Of a stretch of DNA of 45,624 bases, positions 32,360 to 40,881 are shown in pieces (position 1 is the stretch's first letter; each line of letters starts with the position of its first letter). Below the pieces are notes generated by a model. It made no database searches and was not told the DNA's origin. It saw only the letters and a list, made by a program, of their open reading frames with translations. Location of the stretch: positions 1 through 45,624 of the forward strand of contig WTBR01000142.1 in NCBI GenBank assembly GCA_013138975.1, read 5' to 3'. Both the position numbers and the translations under genes were made by a program. This stretch comes from Bacteroidales bacterium (GTDB lineage: Bacteria > Bacteroidota > Bacteroidia > Bacteroidales > UBA12077).

Positions 32360-34303
32360 ATGAAAAAAATAAGCTTGATTATTTGCTCTTTTTTAATGAC
32401 ATTTAGTTCATTTTCTCAAGAGTTGACTAGTACATCTTTAATTAAAATAGATGATAAAGAAATTTCTAAAGAGGAATTTCAAAGAATTTATGATAAAAAT
32501 AAGACTAATCTTTCTACTGGTGAAGTTACCTCAGTAAATGAATATCTTGATCTATTTATTAATTTTAAGTTAAAAGTATTTGAGGCTGAGAAATTAGGAT
32601 TAGATACCGCTAGCGCTTTTTTAAACGAATTTGAAGGATATAAAAAGCAACTTGCAAGTCCATATTTAGTTGATGAATTAGCTAATACAGAAGTTATTAA
32701 GGAAGCATACGAAAGAATGCAATATGAGATGCGTGCAAGCCATATTCTTATTAAAATTCCTAATGAAGGATTCCCTGTTGACACATTAGCTGCTTATGAA
32801 AAAGCAATGGATATTCGTAGAAGAATTTTAAAAGGAGAGTCGTTTGAAAGTGTAGCTAAAGGTAGTTCAGACGATCCAAGTGTTAAGAACAATGGTGGCG
32901 ATTTAGGGTATTTTACAGTTTTTCAAATGATTTATCCATTTGAAACAGCAATATATACTTCCCAAATAGGAGAGATATCTAAGCCTGTAAAAACAAGGTT
33001 TGGATATCATATTATCAAAGTTACTGATAAAAGAGAAGCTAGAGGGCAAATAAAAGTTGCACATATAATGTTAACTGTTCCTAGCGGAACAAGTACTGAA
33101 GTTGAAAATAAGATAAAACAATTGATAAATGAACTTTATCATGAGCTCAAGCAAGGAAGTGAATTTAATGAACTTGCAAAAGAATACTCAAATGATAAAG
33201 GATCTGCAAGAAAGGGTGGGGATTTGCCATGGTTTGGTGTTGGAAGAATGGTGCCCGAATTTGAAAAGGCAGCATTTGATTTAAAAGTTAATGGAGAAGT
33301 TTCTCAACCTGTTAGAACAGCTTTTGGTTGGCATTTAATTAAGCGAATTGATCGCAAAGAAATACCAACATATGAAGAAACTGTGAATGAAATTAAGAAG
33401 AAAGTTGGTAAAGAAGATCAAAGGGTAGAAGTTGCAAGGAAATCTTTTATAAATAATTTAAAACGTGAATATAATTTTATTGAAAAATTGGAAAATGCAC
33501 CAGTAAAATATGACACAATAGAAAATGTATACATCCTAAACCAAGATTATTTGACATCAGGATCTAGTTTAAATAAAACATTATTTTCCTTTTTGAATAA
33601 TGAATATATTGAGAAGGATTTTGCTAATTATGTAGAAAGTAAAAAAGGGAATAAAGATTTAAAACCATTTAATTATAAAATTCTTTATGATGAGTTCGTT
33701 GAGAATAAAATACTTGAGGTTGAAAACTCCCGATTAGAAGAAAAATATCCTGACTATAAATATTTATTAAAAGAATATCATGATGGAATGTTGCTTTTTG
33801 AAATATCGGATCAAGAAATTTGGTCTAAAGCTATTAGCGATACAATAGGCTTAAAGAAATACTACGATGATAATAAAAAGAGATATATGTGGGATGAAAG
33901 ATGGAACGGATCACTCTATCATTGTTCAAATGAATCGGTGTATGAAAAAGTGTTAAAAATTGTGAGTAAAAAAAGTTTTGGTAAAAAAGTAACTAATAAA
34001 GACTTGCTAGAACAATTTAATTTAGAAACGGAAGTTTTAAGGATCGAAACAGGTCTCTTTGAAAAAGAAGAAAATGAAATTGTTGATTTTTTCGTTTGGA
34101 ACATAAAAAAGGATGAGAATAAAATCAAATATGTATTTCATGATGGTGTAAAAGTGTCCCCGGAAAATAAAGAATTTATCGAATGTAAGGGTTTGGTAAT
34201 TTCTGATTATCAGGATTATTTAGATAAAGAATGGATTAAAACTTTACATGATAAATATAATATCCAAGTTAACGAAACCGTTTTATCAACTATAAATAAA
34301 TAG
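32360..34303 (+). CDS. Periplasmic peptidyl-prolyl isomerase with two parvulin domains
   Basis: 647 residues with a signal peptide (LIICSFLMTFSSFSQ). An N-terminal SurA-like helical part is followed by two rotamase domains (about 117-220 and 225-330), each with the parvulin signature: ASHILIKIP...GGDLGYF...FGYHIIKV and VAHIMLTVP...GGDLPWF...FGWHLIKR. The last 300 residues show no known domain. It should assist folding of outer-membrane proteins. It is the first of three consecutive SurA/parvulin-type genes, with three bases to the next. Confidence 0.9.
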   Translation: MKKISLIICSFLMTFSSFSQELTSTSLIKIDDKEISKEEFQRIYDKNKTNLSTGEVTSVNEYLDLFINFKLKVFEAEKLGLDTASAFLNEFEGYKKQLASPYLVDELANTEVIKEAYERMQYEMRASHILIKIPNEGFPVDTLAAYEKAMDIRRRILKGESFESVAKGSSDDPSVKNNGGDLGYFTVFQMIYPFETAIYTSQIGEISKPVKTRFGYHIIKVTDKREARGQIKVAHIMLTVPSGTSTEVENKIKQLINELYHELKQGSEFNELAKEYSNDKGSARKGGDLPWFGVGRMVPEFEKAAFDLKVNGEVSQPVRTAFGWHLIKRIDRKEIPTYEETVNEIKKKVGKEDQRVEVARKSFINNLKREYNFIEKLENAPVKYDTIENVYILNQDYLTSGSSLNKTLFSFLNNEYIEKDFANYVESKKGNKDLKPFNYKILYDEFVENKILEVENSRLEEKYPDYKYLLKEYHDGMLLFEISDQEIWSKAISDTIGLKKYYDDNKKRYMWDERWNGSLYHCSNESVYEKVLKIVSKKSFGKKVTNKDLLEQFNLETEVLRIETGLFEKEENEIVDFFVWNIKKDENKIKYVFHDGVKVSPENKEFIECKGLVISDYQDYLDKEWIKTLHDKYNIQVNETVLSTINK

Positions 34304-34305
34304 TT

Positions 34306-35163
34306 ATGATAGGCTTAAAATATCCCAAATTAATTATCTTATTATTCATTGTTTTTAGCTTTTCTTGCAATAAAAATAATGATGAGATTGATGATAAACC
34401 ATTAGCTAAAGTGCATAATGAGTTTTTATATGAATCTGATATAAAAAGCCTATTTAATTCAAATATTACAAAAGAAGATAGTATTGTAATTGCTAGAAAC
34501 TATATTAATGATTGGATTAAAAAGCAATTAATGGTGCAAAAAGCCGAGTTAAATTTGAACGAAGAAAGCAAAGATATTGAAAAACAAATTGAAGATTACA
34601 GATCATCTCTTTTGATTTTTAAATATAAGCAAGAATTAATAAAGCAAAAGCTTGATACCGTAATTACAGATGAGGAATTGGAAAATTATTATAAAGAATA
34701 TTCTGGAAACTTTATTTTAAATCATAATATTGTAAAGGCACTTTATCTTAAGGTTTCAAAAGAAGCTCCTGAAATTGACAAGTTAAAAAGATGGTATAAA
34801 TCCAGTGATAGTGAGGATTTGTCACGATTAGAAGATTACTGTTATCAATATGCTACAAAATTTGATAATTTTAATGATAAATGGATTCCGTTTAACGACC
34901 TATTAGCTGAAATCCCAACAAACATTGACGATCAGGAAAGATTTTTAAAATATCAAAAATACATTGAAACAGAAAGCGACCTATTCTATTATTTTGTAAT
35001 GATAAAGGAATATGGTTTGAAAAGTACTGTACAACCACTTGAATATGCTCATTTAAAAATCAAAAGTATTTTATTAAATAAAAGAAAATTTACTTTTATT
35101 GATGAACTTGAGAATACAATATATAACGATGCATTAAACCATAATGAATTTATAATTTATTAA
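34306..35163 (+). CDS. SurA-like lipoprotein lacking a parvulin domain
   Basis: 285 residues with a lipoprotein signal (LLFIVFSFSC, lipid-bearing Cys21). The mature start (KPLAKVHNEFLYESDIKSLF) and the long helix-rich region with NYINDWIKKQLMVQKAELN resemble the N-terminal chaperone part of SurA/PrsA-type isomerases. The typical 'A.HIL' / 'GGDLG' / 'FG.H.I' isomerase motifs are absent. It is placed between two parvulin proteins and only 3 bases after the first, so it is likely a chaperone partner without isomerase activity (inference). Confidence 0.75.
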   Translation: MIGLKYPKLIILLFIVFSFSCNKNNDEIDDKPLAKVHNEFLYESDIKSLFNSNITKEDSIVIARNYINDWIKKQLMVQKAELNLNEESKDIEKQIEDYRSSLLIFKYKQELIKQKLDTVITDEELENYYKEYSGNFILNHNIVKALYLKVSKEAPEIDKLKRWYKSSDSEDLSRLEDYCYQYATKFDNFNDKWIPFNDLLAEIPTNIDDQERFLKYQKYIETESDLFYYFVMIKEYGLKSTVQPLEYAHLKIKSILLNKRKFTFIDELENTIYNDALNHNEFIIY

Positions 35164-35175
35164 AATAAAATAATA

Positions 35176-36534
35176 ATGAAGATTTCTTTTTCAAAACAAA
35201 TATTATTAGCCCTGATTTTAGTTTTTTTTGTAAAAACTTCCAGTAGTCAGGATAAGGTGATGATAGACAGAGTAGTTGCTACGGTTGGGAATAAAATAAT
35301 ATTACAATCAGATATTGAAAATCAAATATTACAAATGGTATCTCAGGGATATCCTATTGTTTCAGGAGTTGACTGTGAGGTATTACAACAATTACTTATT
35401 CAAAAATTGCTATTAACACAGGCAGAAATTGATAGTATAGAAGTTGGTGCTGGTAGAATGGAAACTGAATTAGAGAATAGATTAATGTATTTTGTAAGGC
35501 AAATTGGTTCGAAAAAGAAGCTCGAAGAATTTTATAACAAATCAATTTTAGAAATAAAAGAAGATTTTCGACCACTTATTGAAGAGCAAATGAAAACTCA
35601 GAGTATGCAACAATCACTGGTAAGTAATATTGATATTTCTCCAAAGATGGTTGGAAAATTTTATAAGGATATGCCAGAAGATAGTATCCCAATGATTAAT
35701 ACTCAATATGAAGTTAATCAAATATTAATTTATCCTTCACAAAATGTAGATGCTAGAAATGAGGCAAGAGAAAAACTCTTAAGTTTACGTCAAAGAATCA
35801 TTGATGGAGAGCGATTTTCCACTTTAGCAGTTTTATATTCAGAGGATCCGGGATCATCAAGACGAGGCGGAGAACTTGGATTTATGTCGAAAAACGAATT
35901 AGATCCTGAATTTGCTAAAACATCGTTCAGATTGAATGACGATGGAGGTATATCCAGAATTGTTGAATCAGAATTTGGATTTCATATTATTCAATTAATT
36001 GCAAAAGAAAGTAATCAAGTTAATGTCCGACATATCTTAATCATTCCTAAAGTAGATATAAAACAAAAAATTGAAGCTAAAAATAAGTTAGATAGTATTT
36101 CAAATTTAATAAAATTGGATAGTATTAGTTTTGAAATAGCAGCTTTTAAGTATTCAGAAGATGAGCAATCAAGATTAAATGAAGGTTTAATGGTTAACCC
36201 TATAAATTCGTCTATACGATTTATGCTTGATGAATTGCCTTCAAATGAATTTAATGAAATTAAAAACCTGAAAATAGAAGAAATTTCACAACCATTTGAA
36301 TCCAGAGATAAAGCAGGTAAAATTGTTTTTAAAATTGTAAAGATTAAAAAACGAATAGAATCTCATAGAGCTAATTTGAAAGAGGATTACGAACAAATTG
36401 AGCAAATGGCACTTATGGAAATTCGACTAGATATAGTTGAGAAATGGGTGCAAGAAAAGAAAAGGAAAACCTATATTCATATAGATGAATCATTCTTAAA
36501 ATGCGAATTTTTAAAAGACGGTTGGATAAAATAA
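35176..36534 (+). CDS. surA: SurA-type periplasmic chaperone/peptidyl-prolyl isomerase
   Basis: 452 residues with a signal peptide (LLALILVFFVKTSSSQ). The N-terminal SurA domain opens with DRVVATVGNKIILQSDIENQ, the standard SurA start; two parvulin-like domains follow (about 180-275 with INQ-type 'EVNQILIYP', RRGGELGFMSKNELDPEF and FGFHIIQL; about 283-380, degenerate). It escorts outer-membrane proteins to the Bam machinery. Two genes upstream and the OstA-like gene downstream belong to the same row, all concerned with the outer membrane. Confidence 0.92.
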   Translation: MKISFSKQILLALILVFFVKTSSSQDKVMIDRVVATVGNKIILQSDIENQILQMVSQGYPIVSGVDCEVLQQLLIQKLLLTQAEIDSIEVGAGRMETELENRLMYFVRQIGSKKKLEEFYNKSILEIKEDFRPLIEEQMKTQSMQQSLVSNIDISPKMVGKFYKDMPEDSIPMINTQYEVNQILIYPSQNVDARNEAREKLLSLRQRIIDGERFSTLAVLYSEDPGSSRRGGELGFMSKNELDPEFAKTSFRLNDDGGISRIVESEFGFHIIQLIAKESNQVNVRHILIIPKVDIKQKIEAKNKLDSISNLIKLDSISFEIAAFKYSEDEQSRLNEGLMVNPINSSIRFMLDELPSNEFNEIKNLKIEEISQPFESRDKAGKIVFKIVKIKKRIESHRANLKEDYEQIEQMALMEIRLDIVEKWVQEKKRKTYIHIDESFLKCEFLKDGWIK

Positions 36535-36555
36535 AATTAAGTTAGAATTTTTTTA

Positions 36556-38070
36556 ATGAAAAGATATTTAGTTTTTATTTTTCTTTTATTACTTGAAACA
36601 TTTTTTGTTTTTGAGCTTGTTGCCCAACAAAAAGAGCAGATTAATATTAAGAACTCAGATTTATTCGAATTTGGTAAAAATAAAGTTGGTGGTGCTCGAC
36701 GGTTTATAGGCAATGTAATATTCGAGCATCAAAATGCAACTATGTACTGCGATAGTGCTTATCTATTCAGTAAAAAAAACATCATTCATGCATATAGCAA
36801 TGTACATGTAAGTAGAGGAGATACTATCCATTTGTATGGTGATTATATGTTGTATAATGGAAATACTAATATTGGTAAATTCAGAAATAACGTTAGGATG
36901 GAGGATAATAAAACAACTCTATATACCGATTCACTGAATTTTAATAATGCATTAAATATTGGTTATTTTTTTGAAGGAGGCCGTATAATTAATGAAGAAA
37001 ATACATTGACTAGTGAAATGGGGTATTACTATGCTAATGACGATTTATTTTTTTATAAGGATGACGTCGTCTTAGTAAATCCTGATTATACAATATATTG
37101 CGACACATTAAAATATAATACTGAAATTAAAAAAGCTTATTTTCTTGGGCCTACAGATATATTTAGTGAAGAGAATTATATATATGCCGAAAATGGTTGG
37201 TATAAAACTGCCGAAAAAAAGTTTCAATTTAACCAAAATGCTCGTTTAGAGAATAAAGAACAGATACTTACCGGTGACAGCTTATATTATGATGAGTTAT
37301 ATGGCTTTGGTATTGCTATTGAAAATGTAGTAATGACGGATACTGTTGAGAATATAATTTTAAAAGGAAACTATGCCTTTTATATAAAGGATCCTGAGAG
37401 TATTCTCATTACTGATAGTGCCTTACTAATACAAGTCTCAAATTTAACTGATTCATTGTTTTTGCATGCAGATACAATATCATCAAAATATGATACAAGC
37501 GGGATACATCGAATTTTAAAAGCATATCATAAAGTTCAAATATATAAGGAAGATTTTCAAGCCCGATGTGATTCTATGGTATATAATTTTAAAGATTCAG
37601 TTATTACAATGCATACTGATCCGGTAATATGGGCCGAAGGCAACCAAATGTCTGCTGAAAAGGTGGAAGTTCATATGAAAGATGATGAACTTGATTTTTT
37701 CAAGTTAATGAAAACAGCATTTATAGTTTCTCAAAAAGATACAAGTAGTTTTGATCAAATTAGAGGTAAGGAAATGTATGGTTATATAAGGAATGAGCAA
37801 TTACACAGAATTGATGTATTTGGAAATGGACAAACCATTTATTTTACGGAAGATGAAAAAGAGGACGAAATCATTGGTGTAAATTTTGCTGAAGCAAGTG
37901 ATTTGAAAATATATATGAAGAATGGTGCTTTAAGTCGAATAAACCTAATAAAACAACCAACTGGTACTTTATACCCCTTAGATCAGCTTGCAGAGAAAAA
38001 GCTAAAAGATTTTCGATGGCTGGAGCAATTAAGGCCAAAATCTAGAAAAGATATATTTTATTGGAAATAA
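36556..38070 (+). CDS. OstA-like/LptA-type periplasmic protein
   Basis: 504 residues with a signal peptide (YLVFIFLLLLETFFVFELVAQ region). The rest is a series of beta-rich OstA/LptA-like repeats: FIGNVIFEHQNATMYCDSAY, then NVRMEDNKTTLYTDSLNFN, YTIYCDTLKYNT and similar. Such proteins carry lipopolysaccharide across the periplasm in the Lpt bridge. Its size and the place behind surA-like genes match the Bacteroidota OstA-like family. A strong terminator follows, so it ends the guaB-to-OstA row. Confidence 0.88.
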   Translation: MKRYLVFIFLLLLETFFVFELVAQQKEQINIKNSDLFEFGKNKVGGARRFIGNVIFEHQNATMYCDSAYLFSKKNIIHAYSNVHVSRGDTIHLYGDYMLYNGNTNIGKFRNNVRMEDNKTTLYTDSLNFNNALNIGYFFEGGRIINEENTLTSEMGYYYANDDLFFYKDDVVLVNPDYTIYCDTLKYNTEIKKAYFLGPTDIFSEENYIYAENGWYKTAEKKFQFNQNARLENKEQILTGDSLYYDELYGFGIAIENVVMTDTVENIILKGNYAFYIKDPESILITDSALLIQVSNLTDSLFLHADTISSKYDTSGIHRILKAYHKVQIYKEDFQARCDSMVYNFKDSVITMHTDPVIWAEGNQMSAEKVEVHMKDDELDFFKLMKTAFIVSQKDTSSFDQIRGKEMYGYIRNEQLHRIDVFGNGQTIYFTEDEKEDEIIGVNFAEASDLKIYMKNGALSRINLIKQPTGTLYPLDQLAEKKLKDFRWLEQLRPKSRKDIFYWK

Positions 38071-38076
38071 AAATGT

Positions 38077-38106
38077 AAAAAGGGACTTTGTTAAGTCCCT
38101 TTTTTA
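38077..38106 (+). terminator. Strong terminator after the OstA-like gene
   Basis: Stem AAAAAGGGACTT / AAGTCCCTTTTT with loop TGTT. It works in both directions and also serves the convergent DUF2795 gene. Confidence 0.9.
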
Positions 38107-38328
38107 TTAGTATTCATCTTCGTTAAAAAAGAAATCGTCTTTACTCGGATAGTCAGGCCAAATATCTTCTATGCTTTCATAGATTTCACCTTCATCTTCA
38201 ATTTCCTGAAGATTTTCAATAACTTCCAGAGGCGCGCCCGACCGAATGCCATAATCTATAAGCTCTTCTTTACTTGCGGGCCAAGGTGCGTCTTCTAGCT
38301 TTGATGCTAATTCTAGTGTCCAGTACAT
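38107..38328 (-). CDS. DUF2795 domain protein
   Basis: 73 residues: MYWTLELASKLEDAPWPASK at the start, then ELIDYGIRSGAPLEVIENLQ, IYESIEDIWPDYPSKDDFFF and an acidic end. This matches a highly conserved small cytosolic protein of Bacteroidota with a DUF2795 core. Its role is not known to me. It stands alone with a shared bidirectional terminator. Confidence 0.9.
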   Translation of the reverse strand: MYWTLELASKLEDAPWPASKEELIDYGIRSGAPLEVIENLQEIEDEGEIYESIEDIWPDYPSKDDFFFNEDEY

Positions 38329-38411
38329 ATATAATTAAATTTTACTATATTTATTTTAATCTTCTGAATTTTTTGCAAATATAAAAATAAAAATGATAAA
38401 CAAAACTCTTT

Positions 38412-38963
38412 TTATTCAACTCTTGGTTTCCAAGGAATTTCATTTGCAAAAAGCTCCTTTGAAAGTTTTCTTGAAAGTACAAATAAATAGTCAGATAATC
38501 GATTCAAATATTGAATAACATTTACATTAAATTTAAATTGATTTTGAACCTTAATAGATAATCTTTCAGCTCTTCTGCAAATATTTCTTGCAATATGACA
38601 ATATGAAACCGTTTGATGCCCTCCAGGTAAAATAAATGATTCCAACTGGGGTAATCCCTTTTCCATTTCATCAATTTCTTTTTCTAATAATTCAATATCA
38701 CTATTATAAATATCAGGGATTTTAATATTGCAATTATCGCAATCGGTAGCAAGAATAGATGCACAAGTCATTAATCTATCTTGTATTTCAATTAATATTG
38801 AAATATAATGAGCATCAATTTTCTGATCTCGAATTAATCCTATATAAGAAATTAGTTCATCTACAGTACCATAAGCTTCAATCCTATCATGATACTTAGG
38901 AACTCTGGTTCCGCCGATAAGCGATGTTTCACCCTTATCTCCTGTTTTTGTATATATTTTCAT
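38412..38963 (-). CDS. Cob(I)alamin adenosyltransferase, PduO type
   Basis: 183 residues from the ATG giving MKIYTKTGDKGETSL; an upstream GTG at 38984 is less likely because the family starts here. Adenosylates cob(I)alamin with ATP to make coenzyme B12. Visible are the ATP-binding TKTGDKGETSLIGGTRVPK, the AYGTVDELISYIGL helix, FILPGGHQTVSYCHIARNIC with RRAER, and YLNRLSDYLFVLSRKL. It serves B12-dependent enzymes elsewhere, e.g. methylmalonyl-CoA mutase. It is not obviously in an operon with B12 genes. Confidence 0.95.
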   Translation of the reverse strand: MKIYTKTGDKGETSLIGGTRVPKYHDRIEAYGTVDELISYIGLIRDQKIDAHYISILIEIQDRLMTCASILATDCDNCNIKIPDIYNSDIELLEKEIDEMEKGLPQLESFILPGGHQTVSYCHIARNICRRAERLSIKVQNQFKFNVNVIQYLNRLSDYLFVLSRKLSKELFANEIPWKPRVE

Positions 38964-39031
38964 CTTATTAATGTATTTATTCACTTATAACGAAACTATA
39001 CTTGTTTTTGTTTATCTTTTATTCAAAAATA

Positions 39032-39739
39032 CTAATTAAATCTAATAGGATTAGGATTTATTTCATCCGATTCTATTATTCCATCTCTTAAACGAATAAT
39101 TCTGTGAGAATGTAAAGCAATTTCTTCTTCATGTGTAACTAGAATGATCGTATTCCCTTTTAGATGAATATCATTAAATAAATTTAATATATCCATTGAA
39201 GTTTTTGAATCAAGATTTCCAGTTGGCTCATCTGCTAAAATTATTGAAGGTGAGTTTACCATTGCACGTGCTACGGCAACTCTTTGTCTCTGTCCTCCTG
39301 ATAATTCATTGGGTTTATGAGCTATTCTGTCTCCAAGTCCAACATTTACTAAAACTTCTTTTGCTTTTATTAACCTATCTTCTTTATTCGATCCTGCATA
39401 TATTAATGGAAGAGATACATTTTCAAGTGCCGAATATCGCGGTAATAAATTAAAGGTTTGAAACACGAAACCAATTTCTTTATTTCGAATTTCAGCTAGT
39501 TGATCGTCTTCTAACTGACTAACATTTGTACCATTTAATATATAATCTCCATCAGATGGAGTATCCAGGCACCCAAGAATATTCATTAAAGTTGATTTTC
39601 CTGACCCTGAAGGCCCCATAATTGCAACATATTCATTCCTATTTATAGATAAAGAAACAGATCTCAACGCACGAATAGTTTCTGTGCCAACTTGATAATA
39701 CTTTGTTAATTTACTGATATCTATTATCTTATCTGTCAT
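39032..39739 (-). CDS. ABC transporter ATP-binding protein, LolD/MacB type
   Basis: 235 residues, a single nucleotide-binding domain: Walker A MGPSGSGKST (41-50), Q-loop in FQTFNLLPRYSALENVSLPL, signature LSGGQRQRVAVARAM, Walker B IILADEPTGNLDS, and the H-loop VTHEEEIALHSHRI. The sequence type (YYQVGTETIRALRSVSLSI) is that of LolD/MacB ATPases, which drive lipoprotein release or peptide/antibiotic export. No membrane-spanning partner is adjacent, so it must pair with a permease coded elsewhere. Confidence 0.92.
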   Translation of the reverse strand: MTDKIIDISKLTKYYQVGTETIRALRSVSLSINRNEYVAIMGPSGSGKSTLMNILGCLDTPSDGDYILNGTNVSQLEDDQLAEIRNKEIGFVFQTFNLLPRYSALENVSLPLIYAGSNKEDRLIKAKEVLVNVGLGDRIAHKPNELSGGQRQRVAVARAMVNSPSIILADEPTGNLDSKTSMDILNLFNDIHLKGNTIILVTHEEEIALHSHRIIRLRDGIIESDEINPNPIRFN

Positions 39740-39804
39740 TTAAGGCTTCTCTTGTATGTGAATACGAAATTAATAAATATTAAAAGTATAATGGAACTTT
39801 TAAC

Positions 39805-40596
39805 TTAAAATTTAATAACATATTGTTGACAAGACAATTCTTTTTTAAAAAAGATTAAACCCATCCTAAAAATATCAATCGAAACTTTAACTTTATTATG
39901 TTTTTTAATGATTTCCCACGATTCTTCCATATCTCTCGACCAATGAATATCATCAAAAATAAAAATACTTTCATTGTGAGATTTATTTAAACAAGAGTTA
40001 AAATAATTTAATGTGCTTTGTTTGGTATGATTACCATCGAAAAACACTAAATCAAGTTTGTTGTATTTCTCAAGTACCGTATTTAGAATATTATCAAAAT
40101 TGCCATGTATAAATTCTGTATTTTGATTTAATTCTAATGATATTTCTTTTGCGATTTGTATTTTTTCTTCGACACCTTCAATGCTTTTAAAATTAGATTG
40201 AGGTGCAGCCTGTGCAATGTACGCACTACTTATTCCGACAGATGAGCCAAGTTCAAGAATGTTAATTGGTTGAAAATATTTAATTAGATTGAAAATTAAC
40301 TTTCCATATTTGTTATCAACAGAAGATCTTCTTATAATCTTTCCAAGCGTTAATTTCTTTGGATTATTATAGTTTGATCCTGCTCCTAAATCTTCAAATT
40401 CGATATGTTTTGTCGATTTTATATATTTATTATGAGCATTAGTTACTTGTTTTAAATCTTCATACTCACGTTTATTATTTAATACATTTGAGATTAAATT
40501 GTATACGAACGGAGAATGAATTCCATGCCCTCTTTTGTGTTTTGTAAAAAGGAAATATTTAATGTACTTTAAAGAATATCTTATTTGTGAAATCAT
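39805..40596 (-). CDS. Class I SAM-dependent methyltransferase
   Basis: 263 residues from the ATG giving MISQIRYSLKYIKYFLF; a TTG at 40653 would add 19 residues. The Rossmann methyltransferase part starts near residue 90: LIKYFQPINILELGSSVGIS is the SAM-binding motif I, and KLDLVFFDGNH is motif IV, like O-methyltransferases. The N-terminal KHKRGHGIHSPFVYNLISNV is a conserved opening of a Bacteroidota group. The substrate is unknown. It is monocistronic, with a palindromic repeat upstream of its start. Confidence 0.85.
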   Translation of the reverse strand: MISQIRYSLKYIKYFLFTKHKRGHGIHSPFVYNLISNVLNNKREYEDLKQVTNAHNKYIKSTKHIEFEDLGAGSNYNNPKKLTLGKIIRRSSVDNKYGKLIFNLIKYFQPINILELGSSVGISSAYIAQAAPQSNFKSIEGVEEKIQIAKEISLELNQNTEFIHGNFDNILNTVLEKYNKLDLVFFDGNHTKQSTLNYFNSCLNKSHNESIFIFDDIHWSRDMEESWEIIKKHNKVKVSIDIFRMGLIFFKKELSCQQYVIKF

Positions 40597-40649
40597 ATCT
40601 AGTTTGAATAAGAAAACTATTAAAAATTTTAGGGACTCATTAGAAGATG

Positions 40650-40755
40650 CCAAGAAATAGGCTTAGGAACCTTGAATGTCAGGAGTTTATTTTTGTAAAT
40701 AACTGTCATGAAAGGTGAGTGTTACAAAGTTATTGGTATTTTCTAATAGTCTCTA
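40650..40755. repeat. Nested palindromic intergenic repeat, copy 2
   Basis: The core CAGGAGTTTATTTTTGTAAA (within about 40680-40705), with flanking TGTCA and ACTGTCA, forms an imperfect hairpin. Outer arms around AGAAATA (near 40655) and TATTTTCT (near 40735) pair weakly. The arrangement and the AGGAGTT...TTTTGT.AAT.ACTG core match the repeat at 16023-16163. Confidence 0.45.
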
Positions 40756-40881
40756 TTTATATTATTTAAAAAAAAGCTTATAATTGTGAGACAAATATAA
40801 ATCTTTAATAATATCATTCGAGGAATATTAAGATACTATTGCACTATACCTTTTGAAACATGAAAAGCGCAAATTGAAACT

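Noticed and set aside
39032..39739. Export partner of the double-glycine peptides
   Set aside because: The ATPase lacks a C39 peptidase and membrane domains, and lies about 39 kb away; there is no evidence linking them.
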